Positions 39,995-49,124 of a stretch of DNA of 64,000 nt are shown here, piece after piece. This DNA is from Thermococcus cleftensis (GTDB lineage: Archaea > Methanobacteriota_B > Thermococci > Thermococcales > Thermococcaceae). Every line of letters begins with the position of its first letter. Position 1 is the first letter of the stretch. The notes beneath the pieces are model-generated. The model was not told the DNA's origin, did not search any database, and saw only the letters and a list, made by a program, of their open reading frames with translations. The stretch spans positions 656,322 to 720,321 of the forward strand of contig NC_018015.1 of the NCBI RefSeq assembly GCF_000265525.1. The letters run 5' to 3'. The position numbers were made by a program, and so were the translations under genes.

Positions 39995-42220
39995 ATGAAG
40001 AAGGCTCTGGCCACAATAATGATTGTTCTCATGCTGATTCCAGCCGTTGGCGCCGGAACGATAGACGGCTCCGTGACGTTTCTCAGCGGGGTTTCCCAGA
40101 GCACAAAGCAGACAAGGGAGGTAAGCCTGGCACTCATGGCCCTGATCTCGGCACGCGATGATGTTAAGTGGGACGTAACTCCCGATATCGAGGTCCTCGT
40201 GGACGAGCTTTTAAAGGAGCAGAACGCAGACGGTGGCTGGGGATATTACTTCAACGAACCCAGCAACGTCCTTGACACGTCCTACGCCGTGATAGCACTC
40301 ACCAGGGCATACCCCTTGATGGACGTCTGGGAGGCAAGGGACGTCAAGAGAGCCATTGACGCCGGGATTAACTACCTCCTCTCAGCCAAGGAGGAAAACG
40401 GCTGGGGCTACGTACCCGGGACACCGGTCTCCTGCTATCCAACCGTCGTGGCCCTCTGGGCCCTCGGAGAGAACGGCTACACTTACAACAGCAGAACCGT
40501 CCGTGATGCAGTTAAATACCTGGAGAGCGTCAATGCCTCTTCCTGCGAGATCTCGAGCTACGAGTTCCTTGCCCTTAGGGTCATAGCTTACCACAGCACG
40601 GGCTACCCGCTGGGGAGCGAGGTTGCGGACCAGCTAAAGGACGTTCTGCTGAAGGAGAACCTTGAGACCAAGGAGAGGGCCATGCTGACCTACGCCCTCG
40701 TTCTCGTCTCCCCCCTGGATCTCGACGTTGCCAGGGCCCTCAAGATGCTTGAGGAAGAGGGCAGGGCTTCCGGCGACGTCTTCTTCTGGTTCAACACCCC
40801 CAAGCTGACCTCCCAGACCGAGGTAATAGCTTCCACTTCCTTCGCCCTGATGGCGCTCTCGCACCCCCTAAAGGTCACCATTCCAAGCGAGGCCATCAAC
40901 CCCTACGCCATGCCCTGCAGGGAGCTGAAGAACATGCAGAATCCTGACGGCGGCTGGGGGCTGGTCCTCAACGAGCCAAGCGACGAGAAGGCCACTTACT
41001 ATGCCCTGCTCGGGCTCGAGAAGTGCTACCCAACCAATGAGAGCGTTGAGAGGGCCCTCAGCTGGGTCAGGGGGGCCTACGAGAGGGACTCCCTGTGGGT
41101 GAGGGAAAACGGAAGAATGTCCGTCGGCTACTACTACGCCCTTGAGACCCTCCTCCACTACGGCCTGCTGGGTGAGGAGGAGAAGGCCCAGGCGATAGAA
41201 ACCATAAGGAACGCCCAGCTCGACTACGGCCTCTGGGGCAACACAGTCCTCGGCCCCCAGCCCTACGACACGGCCCTGGCGGTAAAGGCCCTCCTCGACC
41301 TCGGCGTACCCGCAAACGACACCCTTATCCAGGCCGCCAAGGAGTGGCTTTTAAGCATAAGCAGCGGCGGCTGGGGAACCCACGTCACGACGCCCCACTT
41401 CTCCTACATGCTCAAGCCCGACGTCCTCACCACGATAACCGTCCTCGAGGCCCTTGAGGAAATAGCCACCCCGGACGAGCTCAAACCCCACCTTGAGTGG
41501 CTGATCGAGCAGAGGGTGAACGGGGGCTGGGCCTACTGGAAGGCCTACTACGTCTGGCAGAAGAACAGGGAGTACCCCGGGACTCCGAGCGTCGAGCTGA
41601 CGGTCCGCGCCACTGACCTGCTCCTGAGGCACGGCTACAACTACACCTCCGAGACCCTTGACTTCGTGATGAACGCCAGGGACAGCGGGCTGATAAGGAA
41701 CAAACCCATAGAAACCGCCAGCGCGATACTCTACCTCAGCCGCTTCCAGTACATACCCCCGGTCAGCCTCAACGACGTGAGGGCATACATGGACACCGAC
41801 CTCTTTGAGGTCATTGCCCCCGAGATGGAGAACGAGAGCGTGGCGGAGATAGTGGACTACCTGAACGACGCCTTCAGCGGCGGTTTCATTGCTTCCAACG
41901 GCACCGAGATCGGCGATGGTAGCTACATAGTCATAGCCAACTTCGGCGACTACAGCATAAGACCCTACAACCCCTACCTGCCATTCCACATCGGCAGCGA
42001 TAACGTCACCGTCGGCAACGTCACCGTCCCGATGAACGGGTCGGTTGCCCTGATACCCGGCAAGACGCCAGAAGGAGTTGTTCTCTTCGTCCTCTACGGG
42101 CAGGGAGGCGAGGAGACAGTTAGGGACATCTTCACAACCGGATTCATCAAGTACATAGGCGGAAGCGCAATGGTCTTCGTCAGCGAGAACGGTAGGGTGA
42201 GAGTAATAGTGGTGGGGTGA
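39995..42220 (+). CDS. Secreted alpha/alpha-toroid repeat protein (terpene-cyclase/prenyltransferase-like repeats)
   Basis: A 741-residue exported protein. Signal peptide MKKALATIMIVLMLIPAVGAG is followed by about ten helical repeats with GGWG motifs: NADGGWGYYFNEPSNVLDTS, KEENGWGYVPGTPVS, NPDGGWGLVLNEPSDEKAT, SSGGWGTHVTTP and VNGGWAYWKAYY. These resemble QW repeats of squalene cyclases and complement-TED or prenyltransferase toroids. No DxDD catalytic motif of squalene cyclases is visible, so a binding or structural role is more likely. The last 150 residues are beta-rich. It ends 7 bases before cetZ. GGGGTGTAAGGTG precedes the ATG. Confidence 0.72.
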   Translation: MKKALATIMIVLMLIPAVGAGTIDGSVTFLSGVSQSTKQTREVSLALMALISARDDVKWDVTPDIEVLVDELLKEQNADGGWGYYFNEPSNVLDTSYAVIALTRAYPLMDVWEARDVKRAIDAGINYLLSAKEENGWGYVPGTPVSCYPTVVALWALGENGYTYNSRTVRDAVKYLESVNASSCEISSYEFLALRVIAYHSTGYPLGSEVADQLKDVLLKENLETKERAMLTYALVLVSPLDLDVARALKMLEEEGRASGDVFFWFNTPKLTSQTEVIASTSFALMALSHPLKVTIPSEAINPYAMPCRELKNMQNPDGGWGLVLNEPSDEKATYYALLGLEKCYPTNESVERALSWVRGAYERDSLWVRENGRMSVGYYYALETLLHYGLLGEEEKAQAIETIRNAQLDYGLWGNTVLGPQPYDTALAVKALLDLGVPANDTLIQAAKEWLLSISSGGWGTHVTTPHFSYMLKPDVLTTITVLEALEEIATPDELKPHLEWLIEQRVNGGWAYWKAYYVWQKNREYPGTPSVELTVRATDLLLRHGYNYTSETLDFVMNARDSGLIRNKPIETASAILYLSRFQYIPPVSLNDVRAYMDTDLFEVIAPEMENESVAEIVDYLNDAFSGGFIASNGTEIGDGSYIVIANFGDYSIRPYNPYLPFHIGSDNVTVGNVTVPMNGSVALIPGKTPEGVVLFVLYGQGGEETVRDIFTTGFIKYIGGSAMVFVSENGRVRVIVVG

Positions 42221-42227
42221 TAGGGAA

Positions 42228-43337
42228 GTGAGGGCTCTAATCATCGGGGTCGGCCAGTGCGGAACTAAAATCGCCGACCTCTTTTCTCTCGTTGATTTTG
42301 AGGCGCTTGCGATAAACACCTCCCGGGGCGACCTCGAGTACCTCAAACACATTCCGGCGGAGAGGAGGATACTCATAGGCGAGAGCATAACGGGCGGAAA
42401 GGGCGTCAACGCTAACCCCCTCCTCGGAAGGGAGGCAATGAAGAGGGACCTTCCGATGGTGATGAGGAAGATAGGCTCGATAATCGGCTATGAGGACGTG
42501 GACATCTTCTTCCTCACCTTCGGCTTCGGTGGAGGTACTGGAGCTGGAGGAACGCCGGTTCTGGCGGAGGCCCTCAAGGAGGAGTACCCGGATTCACTCG
42601 TCGTTGCTATTGGGGCACTCCCCCTCAGGGAGGAGGGCATAAGGCCTACCATCAACGCCGCCATAACGATAGATAAGCTCTCCAAGATAGCGGACTCGAT
42701 AATAGCCATAGACAACAACAAGCTCAAGGAGGGCAACGACGACATAAGCCATGCCTACGAGAGAATCAACTACACGATAGTAGAGCGCATAGCCTCGCTT
42801 TTGGCCCTGGTCGATGTCCCTGGCGAACAGACCCTCGATGCCAGCGATCTGAAGTTCGTCCTCAAGGCCTTCGGAAGCTTCGCGACGGTCGGCTACGCAA
42901 AGGCAGATGCAGGCAAGGTCAAGAGCCTGTCAAGGCTCATCATCAGGTCGTTCGAGAGCGAAGGCCTTTACCTAGACGCAAACATCGAATCGGCCCTCTA
43001 CGGCCTCGTCGCCGTCCACGGTCCACCGGAGGTTCTGAAAGCCGGCGACATCTTTGAGGCCTTGGATTACCTCACCAACAAGATAAGGGGCAAGCAGATT
43101 TTCAGGGGCTTCTATCCTGACCCCAGGGAGAGGGAGGTCGAGGTGGTGACCCTGCTGAGCGGAATCTACGAGAGCAGGAGCATCGAGGAGATAATAGTGA
43201 CCGCCAAGAACTACGCCAAGTCATTCATGAAGGCCAAGGAGGAGGCAGAGACTAGGAAGAGAGAGCTCCTGAGCGGCCTGCCCGACTTCGACGACATCTA
43301 TCCCGCTGAGGACGAAGCGGGGGAGGGAGGGGAATGA
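42228..43337 (+). CDS. cetZ: CetZ, tubulin/FtsZ-superfamily cytoskeletal GTPase
   Basis: A 369-residue GTPase of the archaeal CetZ group, whose haloarchaeal members control cell shape and motility. It starts MRALIIGVGQCGTKIAD; the tubulin signature GGGTGAGGTP is at residues 101-110. Unlike FtsZ it retains a long C-terminal domain and an acidic tail (PDFDDIYPAEDEAGEGGE) that could bind partners. GTG start 7 bases after the secreted toroid gene; its stop overlaps the next ATG. Thermococcales also carry FtsZ for division elsewhere, so this copy likely has another task. Confidence 0.92.
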   Translation: MRALIIGVGQCGTKIADLFSLVDFEALAINTSRGDLEYLKHIPAERRILIGESITGGKGVNANPLLGREAMKRDLPMVMRKIGSIIGYEDVDIFFLTFGFGGGTGAGGTPVLAEALKEEYPDSLVVAIGALPLREEGIRPTINAAITIDKLSKIADSIIAIDNNKLKEGNDDISHAYERINYTIVERIASLLALVDVPGEQTLDASDLKFVLKAFGSFATVGYAKADAGKVKSLSRLIIRSFESEGLYLDANIESALYGLVAVHGPPEVLKAGDIFEALDYLTNKIRGKQIFRGFYPDPREREVEVVTLLSGIYESRSIEEIIVTAKNYAKSFMKAKEEAETRKRELLSGLPDFDDIYPAEDEAGEGGE

Positions 43338-43963
43338 GCGAGGTCGTCAGGGACTCCGTGGAGGCGGCGCTGGACCTCGATGAGAGAGAAGTTTACTCCC
43401 ACATTGCCCACGAGAGTGCTGAGGACATAATAAGGATAATCTCCTCCCTCGATGCCGAGCGGGCAAAGCTCCACGGCGAGGTCATCTACTACAAGGACGA
43501 CTGGGACGACCTGATAAGGGAGAGAATGGCGAAGGGGAAGCGCCACACCGCCTTCGACTTCTACAACCCCGCTCTGCTTGACATCTGGGAGCGGAAGGTG
43601 AAGGAGATAAAAAAACTAAAGAGGCTAGAGAAAATTGGCTATACCATTCTGAGCGTCGTTGTAACCGCTTCCGTAGTTGTCTCGGCCCTCACGGGCCAGC
43701 CGTACTTTCTCCTCGGCCTCTCAATCCTCCCGCTGGCAGTTTTCATTCGGGATTCGAGCAGGGAGCGCTTTGACCTAATCTACCATGAACTCACCCAGTT
43801 CTTCATAGACGAGCTTAGAACCCTCGTCAATAAGCACGGTCTCGACCCGGAGCGTTACAAGTTCAAGCTTTTCAGTGGGGATTACTTTGGAATAGAAACC
43901 AGGAAACTCAGAACGGGGCTTTTCGCAGTGGTACGGGCCGAAAACTCCAGGGGCAACCATTAA
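43334..43963 (+). CDS. CetZ-coupled membrane protein of unknown function
   Basis: A 209-residue protein translationally coupled to cetZ (ATGA). Residues 1-100 are charged and helical (DREVYSHIAHESAEDIIRII-like, then KVKEIKKLKRLEK). Two membrane helices (about 103-121 and 124-141) make a hairpin, and a cytosolic C-terminal part follows (HELTQFFIDELRTLVNKHGLD, then KFKLFSGDYFGIETRKL). Both ends are therefore probably cytosolic, well placed to recruit CetZ filaments to the membrane. No domain recognised. The stop overlaps a box A for the pilin-like genes. Confidence 0.72.
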   Translation: MSEVVRDSVEAALDLDEREVYSHIAHESAEDIIRIISSLDAERAKLHGEVIYYKDDWDDLIRERMAKGKRHTAFDFYNPALLDIWERKVKEIKKLKRLEKIGYTILSVVVTASVVVSALTGQPYFLLGLSILPLAVFIRDSSRERFDLIYHELTQFFIDELRTLVNKHGLDPERYKFKLFSGDYFGIETRKLRTGLFAVVRAENSRGNH

Positions 43964-43966
43964 ATA
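43956..43966 (+). promoter_or_regulatory. Possible internal box A before the pilin-like genes
   Basis: ACCATTAAATA overlaps the stop of the CetZ-coupled gene, about 37-47 bases before the ATG at 44003; it may give extra transcription of the pilin-like genes. Confidence 0.4.
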
Positions 43967-44002
43967 GATGTTCAAAGATATACCGATAGTGAGGGGAGAA
44001 AG

Positions 44003-44560
44003 ATGAGGTTAGTGAGACGTGGTCAGGTTTCGCTGGAGTTTATGCTCGTGTTTGGAATAATGCTCGTGCTTATGCTGTACTCCGTGAACAGCGTGACGTT
44101 CAAGGAAGGATCAACATCAACGGAAACCCTCAAGATGCAGGTGCTCCTCGAGGAGAAAAGCCTCGCCAATGCGATAGCAGGTACGATAGCGCAGGTCTAC
44201 GCCCAGGGGCCTGGGGCGAAATCTACCACATACGCAAAGGTAACCTACCTGGCCGAGCCCGACTACCTCCAGAAGGCCTTTGGCTCGGCCAAGGTGAGCG
44301 TCGGGTCGTCCGGCAACCTGGTGTTCGTGGGAGTCGGTGACAACCTCATAACGGAAGACGCGAACGGCGCCGAGAAGAACACGGTCACGACGGAGATGCC
44401 CTACACTTCTAAGGGAAAGGGAATACTGTTCCCAGACGGTCTCCCTTCAAAGTCCATCAGGATAATCGTTGAGTGGGACCCGAGCAGGGACGAGGACTGG
44501 AGCGCCGCCGTCGTCGGCAGCTACCTGGAAATCACGATAAACATCAACCCCGGTGGGTGA
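44003..44560 (+). CDS. Pilin-like protein with class III signal peptide (1)
   Basis: A 185-residue protein with an archaeal type IV-pilin leader: MRLVRRG | QVSLEFMLVFGIMLVLML, with cleavage expected after Gly7, Gln at +1 and Glu at +5, followed by a 20-residue hydrophobic helix. The rest is beta-rich and Gly/Ser/Thr-rich. The best canonical signal in the cluster, so possibly the major subunit. GTGAGGGGAG precedes the ATG. Cleavage would need an EppA- or FlaK/PibD-type peptidase, not in the window. Confidence 0.8.
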   Translation: MRLVRRGQVSLEFMLVFGIMLVLMLYSVNSVTFKEGSTSTETLKMQVLLEEKSLANAIAGTIAQVYAQGPGAKSTTYAKVTYLAEPDYLQKAFGSAKVSVGSSGNLVFVGVGDNLITEDANGAEKNTVTTEMPYTSKGKGILFPDGLPSKSIRIIVEWDPSRDEDWSAAVVGSYLEITININPGG

Positions 44561-44562
44561 AG

Positions 44563-45006
44563 ATGAGAAAGGGCCAGATAAGCCTTGACTTTCTGTTCGC
44601 AGTTACGCTTGTGATGATAACGATGCTCAACGTGGTCTACATAGCCACGAGCGAGAAGGGCAACGCCGAAACCTTTGACGTGACCGCGAGGCTCAAGGTG
44701 TTCTCTGTGGACATCAGGGACACCGTGGCCAAGGTATACGCCTCCGGGGACGGGTTCAGCGTGAGGAAAACCTCACCGTTCCCCCTCAAGAGCGGGGAGG
44801 GGATAGTAATCAGACTGAACGCCGATGACGACACAATAACGGTCATAGGTATCATCGGAGGGAATACGTACACGGTGGTCCAGAAGAGCCCGGTGCCCAT
44901 ATACACCGACAGCTCGGTGCAGTTAAATCAGGATACCGACGAGGTTTGGATCGTCGCGCGAGAGGAAGGGGGTGTGACGTATGTTGAAATCCAGACGTCG
45001 CCGTAG
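44563..45006 (+). CDS. Pilin-like protein with class III signal peptide (2)
   Basis: A 147-residue protein, MRKG | QISLDFLFAVTLVMITML, with Asp replacing Glu at +5, then a beta-rich head. Starts two bases after the previous stop with GGTGGGTGA before the ATG; the 30 open codons upstream belong to the end of the previous gene. Its last 26 bases overlap the next gene. Confidence 0.75.
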   Translation: MRKGQISLDFLFAVTLVMITMLNVVYIATSEKGNAETFDVTARLKVFSVDIRDTVAKVYASGDGFSVRKTSPFPLKSGEGIVIRLNADDDTITVIGIIGGNTYTVVQKSPVPIYTDSSVQLNQDTDEVWIVAREEGGVTYVEIQTSP

Positions 45007-45463
45007 GGGACAGACGGCCATTGAGGTGCTCTTCATCGTGGGCATAATCCTCACCGGCATAGCCTTGATGACACCCGGTTATATTAAGGAAAGCGACACG
45101 GCCACGGTAGTGGCCTACGTTAAGAACTCGGCCGCGAGCGCCTGCGCCTACCTGAACTCTGGAGTCACGACAGATAGATATCCCCAAAGAATCCTCAACG
45201 CAATCATAACGGAGTCCAACTACACTTACAAGGCATTCCGTGTTGTGGGAGTGACCTCCAGCGAGAGCGAGGACACCATAACGGTAGGCATCATAATAGA
45301 GTACTCGGGAAAGATTGACCTCGGGGACGACGCGATAGCCGGAACGATAAGGGCATTCATAATCAGCGACCTCGCCGAGAGCGGCAACGCGAGGCTCGTT
45401 GGGGACACCCTATACTATGGGGGGCGAGAGGTGGTAATAGTCGTGAGTGTGGTGAGAGCATGA
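44981..45463 (+). CDS. Pilin-like protein with class III signal peptide (3)
   Basis: A 160-residue protein, MLKSRRRRRG | QTAIEVLFIVGIILTGIALM, with Glu at +5 and a strongly basic leader. The body has short beta strands and two Cys-free termini apart from a single Cys in SACAYLNSG. Overlaps the preceding gene by 26 bases in another frame and the next gene by four (ATGA). Confidence 0.75.
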   Translation: MLKSRRRRRGQTAIEVLFIVGIILTGIALMTPGYIKESDTATVVAYVKNSAASACAYLNSGVTTDRYPQRILNAIITESNYTYKAFRVVGVTSSESEDTITVGIIIEYSGKIDLGDDAIAGTIRAFIISDLAESGNARLVGDTLYYGGREVVIVVSVVRA

Positions 45464-46950
45464 GAAGGAGGGGACAGGTACTTTCGCTGGACGCGATGCT
45501 CTCACTGATAATAGTGATCATGATCCTCGGTATGGTCAGCACGACCTCGACGGCAATGAAGAACGAGATAACCACGATGGTAGGCTGGTACGAGAGAAGC
45601 AACATAGGCGACAACATGCTCGATCTGATAATGAAAACCCCCGGAAGCCCGGACAACTGGGAGACCAATCCCTCATCTATGGTACAGCTAGGACTGGAAA
45701 ACCCAGATTACCCCGACACAATTGACTACAACAAAATCGAGGCCCTGAACGAGGCGTACCAGAACAACGACGAGGCTCTCAAGGAGGCGCTCTCAAACCT
45801 CAGCCTCGGGAAGGACTTCAGCCTGGGCTTTTTCCTTACCAGAATCGAGATCGAGGGCGACGTCACAGTAGTGCCACCCACCACGGAAGGCTCGGTTGAT
45901 GTCCCCTCAGGAGGACACCTCTCCATAACCCCAGTCAGGGGATACGCCTATGGGAGGGGCATATACGCGGAGTGGATAGACCCCGAGAGGGTGGACCTTG
46001 AGGGTGTTGGAAACATTCCCAACGTGATAAACATCAGTGCCGGCGAGACCTTCGTTTTCAAGCTCATCGAAGGTGGAAGCGTGAGGGTTGATGTTCCAGG
46101 TGGGGGAAGTCCCGGCGGGCCGGTGAACTACGAGATACCCACAGGAGTCACGGTTCACATAGAGGTGGAGACCGGCTACCTCCTGATAGGCTGGGCAAAG
46201 CTTGACAACGGTACCTACGAGCTCTGGATACCCTACCACCGCCAGGGCCAGCAGGTGAGGACGACCTGGGAAGGCACGGTCTGGTGGGGACAGCAGGGCG
46301 GGGTTTCCTCGTCCGATCTGGTGATAAAGTACATCTACGCTACGGAAGTCGTTCACGCCGATTACAACATCACCCTGATTAACGGCGAGTTTGTAAACGA
46401 TCCTGACGAAATAAAGGCCTCGATGGACAGGTCGCCCTGGGTGACCTACTCCGAGAGGCGCGTGCCGATGAGCAAGATGATATACTCAAGCCAGTATACC
46501 GTGACCCCCTCCGACCTTCCAAAGGAGATGTACGTGGGCACTCTAACCACGACGGTTCCAGACTACATGAGCTTCAAGATAGAGTTCTCCGACCCGGGTT
46601 ACGTCGTGCTCGTGGCGTGGCTCAGGGGCACCAACGTCTCAGGCTACTCCGTCCTCGCCGCGTACCGCACCGAGGAGGATCCCACCATGAAGGCCATAAT
46701 CAACCAGACCATCAACGGAAACAACGTGGTGCACTACTACTCCTCCCCCAGCCCGGATTACATCGTCATACCCTGGAACGACTTCCTGACCACGGTGAAG
46801 CAGGGCGAGAGCCTTGACATCTACGTGTGGGTTTACAAGATGAAGGACGTCAACGTTATGCAGTTCATCGACCTCAACGGGATAAACACCCTGATGAAAC
46901 CCCAGGTGAGCCTGGCAGTTTTAAGACTCAGCGTGTGGGATGACTCATGA
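45460..46950 (+). CDS. Large pilin-like surface protein with shifted class III-like leader (4)
   Basis: A 496-residue protein whose N-terminus MRRRG | QVLSLDAMLSLIIVIMIL keeps the basic-Gly-Gln start but moves the acidic residue to +6. The head is large and beta-rich, with a Gly/Pro segment (VPGGGSPGGPVNYEIP, about 212-227) and Trp-rich strands. In size and position it recalls large minor pseudopilins. Coupled at both ends by four-base ATGA overlaps. Confidence 0.68.
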   Translation: MRRRGQVLSLDAMLSLIIVIMILGMVSTTSTAMKNEITTMVGWYERSNIGDNMLDLIMKTPGSPDNWETNPSSMVQLGLENPDYPDTIDYNKIEALNEAYQNNDEALKEALSNLSLGKDFSLGFFLTRIEIEGDVTVVPPTTEGSVDVPSGGHLSITPVRGYAYGRGIYAEWIDPERVDLEGVGNIPNVINISAGETFVFKLIEGGSVRVDVPGGGSPGGPVNYEIPTGVTVHIEVETGYLLIGWAKLDNGTYELWIPYHRQGQQVRTTWEGTVWWGQQGGVSSSDLVIKYIYATEVVHADYNITLINGEFVNDPDEIKASMDRSPWVTYSERRVPMSKMIYSSQYTVTPSDLPKEMYVGTLTTTVPDYMSFKIEFSDPGYVVLVAWLRGTNVSGYSVLAAYRTEEDPTMKAIINQTINGNNVVHYYSSPSPDYIVIPWNDFLTTVKQGESLDIYVWVYKMKDVNVMQFIDLNGINTLMKPQVSLAVLRLSVWDDS

Positions 46951-49124
46951 GGAGACGGGGTTTCGTGTTCACCCTGGACGCGGTCCTCGCAGTACTCCTG
47001 GTAACCATGTTCGTGGTCAGCATGGTCCAGGTCACGAGCACGTCAAGCCAGGTCTACTCAACCTACATGCGCTCCCAGAGCAAGTACATGGCCGAGGACA
47101 CGCTAACGATGCTTAGAACAGTACCGCTGAGAGAACTGGTGCCGCCGGAGAAGCTGGAGGAGTGGATGAGCGGAACCGACCCGGTCATCAACACAACACT
47201 CGTGACTCCGGACATGTCGCCGATAGACATAGTCTCAACTTACTGGGCCACCGACCCGCTCTATCCTGAAGTCGATTTTAAACACAAGGCCGAGATAATA
47301 ATGGGTTACGTACTCAACAACACCCTGAAGGGCTACAACTACGAGATGATGATAAACGACTACACCAGCCCGTACCTTAAAAAGACCGGCTCCGACTCCT
47401 CTGCCTCACCCGACGTAATTCCCGCCACCCTCATAATAAGCGGCTACGCCTACAACCAGACCCCCAGGGGCTATATGGCGAGGGCGTTTCTGACCAAGGC
47501 GGAGTACACGAGGAGCGACCTCTTCGGCTGGTTCAGGGTTCTCGCCGCGGCGGAGTCGAGTGATGGTACAAGCAACACCCTGACGGTCACGAGGAAGATA
47601 AACATTCCGGCAGTAGATGAGGATTCCATATACGAGGCCGACGGCAACTTCATACACAGGCTCTACGAGGAAGAGGACGTGTACATAAACGGGCAGAAGG
47701 TGACGCTGACCTATTCAGAGCCCAACGCCCCGAACCTCGAGAGGTACCTCGTCCCAGGCGATAACGAGGTGAAGATGGTCTTCCGGGATTACAAGGCCCA
47801 AGACGGCTACGCGGGAGAGATAGGAATAGGTAGCGGTACCACGATCTACGTGAACTATAAGTCCAACTCACTCAACGTCGATGATCCCGGACTGGTGAAG
47901 GTTTACAACATAACCTCCAGCTACACGGGCTTCATGTACCTCCTGGAAAACTTTGTCCCCGGAAACATTACATCTATCGACATGAAGTTCAAGGTTGAGG
48001 GCGCCGAAGTCGTCAGGCTCTACTACGGTCTCGGCGGAAACCTCTACCTCCTAGCAGAGAAGAGGGTTGATCCCAATTCCATCGAGACGGTGGAGTTCAC
48101 GAACAGTACTATAGCGGACGCCCTCGATGATTACGGGATAACCTACGAGGACCTCTCAAAGATGGTCTTCGACTTCGTTATCGCCGTGGACGCCAAATAC
48201 GATGATGATAAGCAGCATTTCTACTACGGAGGCGCCAGCTCGGACTCGTACCCCTGCAACGACTGCGGAGGTGTGCGCGAGAGGGTTCTCTACGGATACC
48301 CCGATTCGTACGTTAAGATTGGCTACATTTCAAAGGTCGTCACCTCAAGATACAGCATACCCCTATCCATATACGTGGACTATAACGACCCCACATACAG
48401 CGACCCCACGGGTTACCACTGCGGCGTTCAAACGTACAAGAGCATGAGCGTCTCGTACACTCTTCCCTCCAAGGCTATTCCCTGGTATGCGGACCTGTGG
48501 GTCGGTTACTGCTTTGACAGCTCCACCACCCAGACCCTTGAGGAGAACGGGGAGGAGTTCTACTCGGGTCCCAACGGGAGGTATGCCATAAGGATAGCCT
48601 ACACCAAGATGTTCGACTGGATGATGAGGGAAGGCGACAACACCTTCACCGCCACCCTGTCCGTTGGAGTGAACGAGGGTGGGACTTCTTACAGGGAGGG
48701 TGCCACCAGAGGAATAATCAAGTACTTCATCGAGGGTTACGCGGGCTACGGCGAGGTGTTCCCCAAGGCCCTCCAGGGATACCCCGATTACCAGGGCTAC
48801 CGCCTCCAGTACTACTACGGGCCCAGCAGCGAGCCCAGAACGATCCTCATAGGCGACCCTCCATACAAGGACATATCTATAGATGAACTCGATCCCACCA
48901 GATACGCGGTGGACGACGCGATACTCAGGCTGTTCGAGAAGCTGAACTATGAAAACGACCAAAACCCCGACGAATGGAAGAGCGAACCCTTCGACGGCTC
49001 CAGGGAGAATCCTATAGACGTGGACCTGCCCGAGAGTGTCAGGATCGACTTCGTCTCAATGGGAAACATACCTGGACTCTTTGAACCGATAACGATAACC
49101 CTTCGCGTCTGGAGGGAAGGCTGA
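46947..49124 (+). CDS. Large pilin-like surface protein (5)
   Basis: A 725-residue protein, MRRRG | FVFTLDAVLAVLLVTMFVV. The leader pattern survives, but Gln at +1 is Phe. The extracellular region is beta-rich and rich in Tyr, with a CNDCGG pair near 434. A segment MKFKVEGAEVVRLYYGLGG and following strands look carbohydrate-module-like, though no named domain is certain. The stop shares one base with the next ATG (TGATG). Confidence 0.65.
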   Translation: MRRRGFVFTLDAVLAVLLVTMFVVSMVQVTSTSSQVYSTYMRSQSKYMAEDTLTMLRTVPLRELVPPEKLEEWMSGTDPVINTTLVTPDMSPIDIVSTYWATDPLYPEVDFKHKAEIIMGYVLNNTLKGYNYEMMINDYTSPYLKKTGSDSSASPDVIPATLIISGYAYNQTPRGYMARAFLTKAEYTRSDLFGWFRVLAAAESSDGTSNTLTVTRKINIPAVDEDSIYEADGNFIHRLYEEEDVYINGQKVTLTYSEPNAPNLERYLVPGDNEVKMVFRDYKAQDGYAGEIGIGSGTTIYVNYKSNSLNVDDPGLVKVYNITSSYTGFMYLLENFVPGNITSIDMKFKVEGAEVVRLYYGLGGNLYLLAEKRVDPNSIETVEFTNSTIADALDDYGITYEDLSKMVFDFVIAVDAKYDDDKQHFYYGGASSDSYPCNDCGGVRERVLYGYPDSYVKIGYISKVVTSRYSIPLSIYVDYNDPTYSDPTGYHCGVQTYKSMSVSYTLPSKAIPWYADLWVGYCFDSSTTQTLEENGEEFYSGPNGRYAIRIAYTKMFDWMMREGDNTFTATLSVGVNEGGTSYREGATRGIIKYFIEGYAGYGEVFPKALQGYPDYQGYRLQYYYGPSSEPRTILIGDPPYKDISIDELDPTRYAVDDAILRLFEKLNYENDQNPDEWKSEPFDGSRENPIDVDLPESVRIDFVSMGNIPGLFEPITITLRVWREG

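Noticed and set aside
39995-42220. Annotation as squalene-hopene cyclase
   Set aside because: Repeats are similar, but the protein is secreted and the DxDD catalytic motif is not visible.
41351-42409. 352-codon minus-strand open frame
   Set aside because: Lies antisense across the toroid and cetZ genes; no homology recognised and implausible composition.
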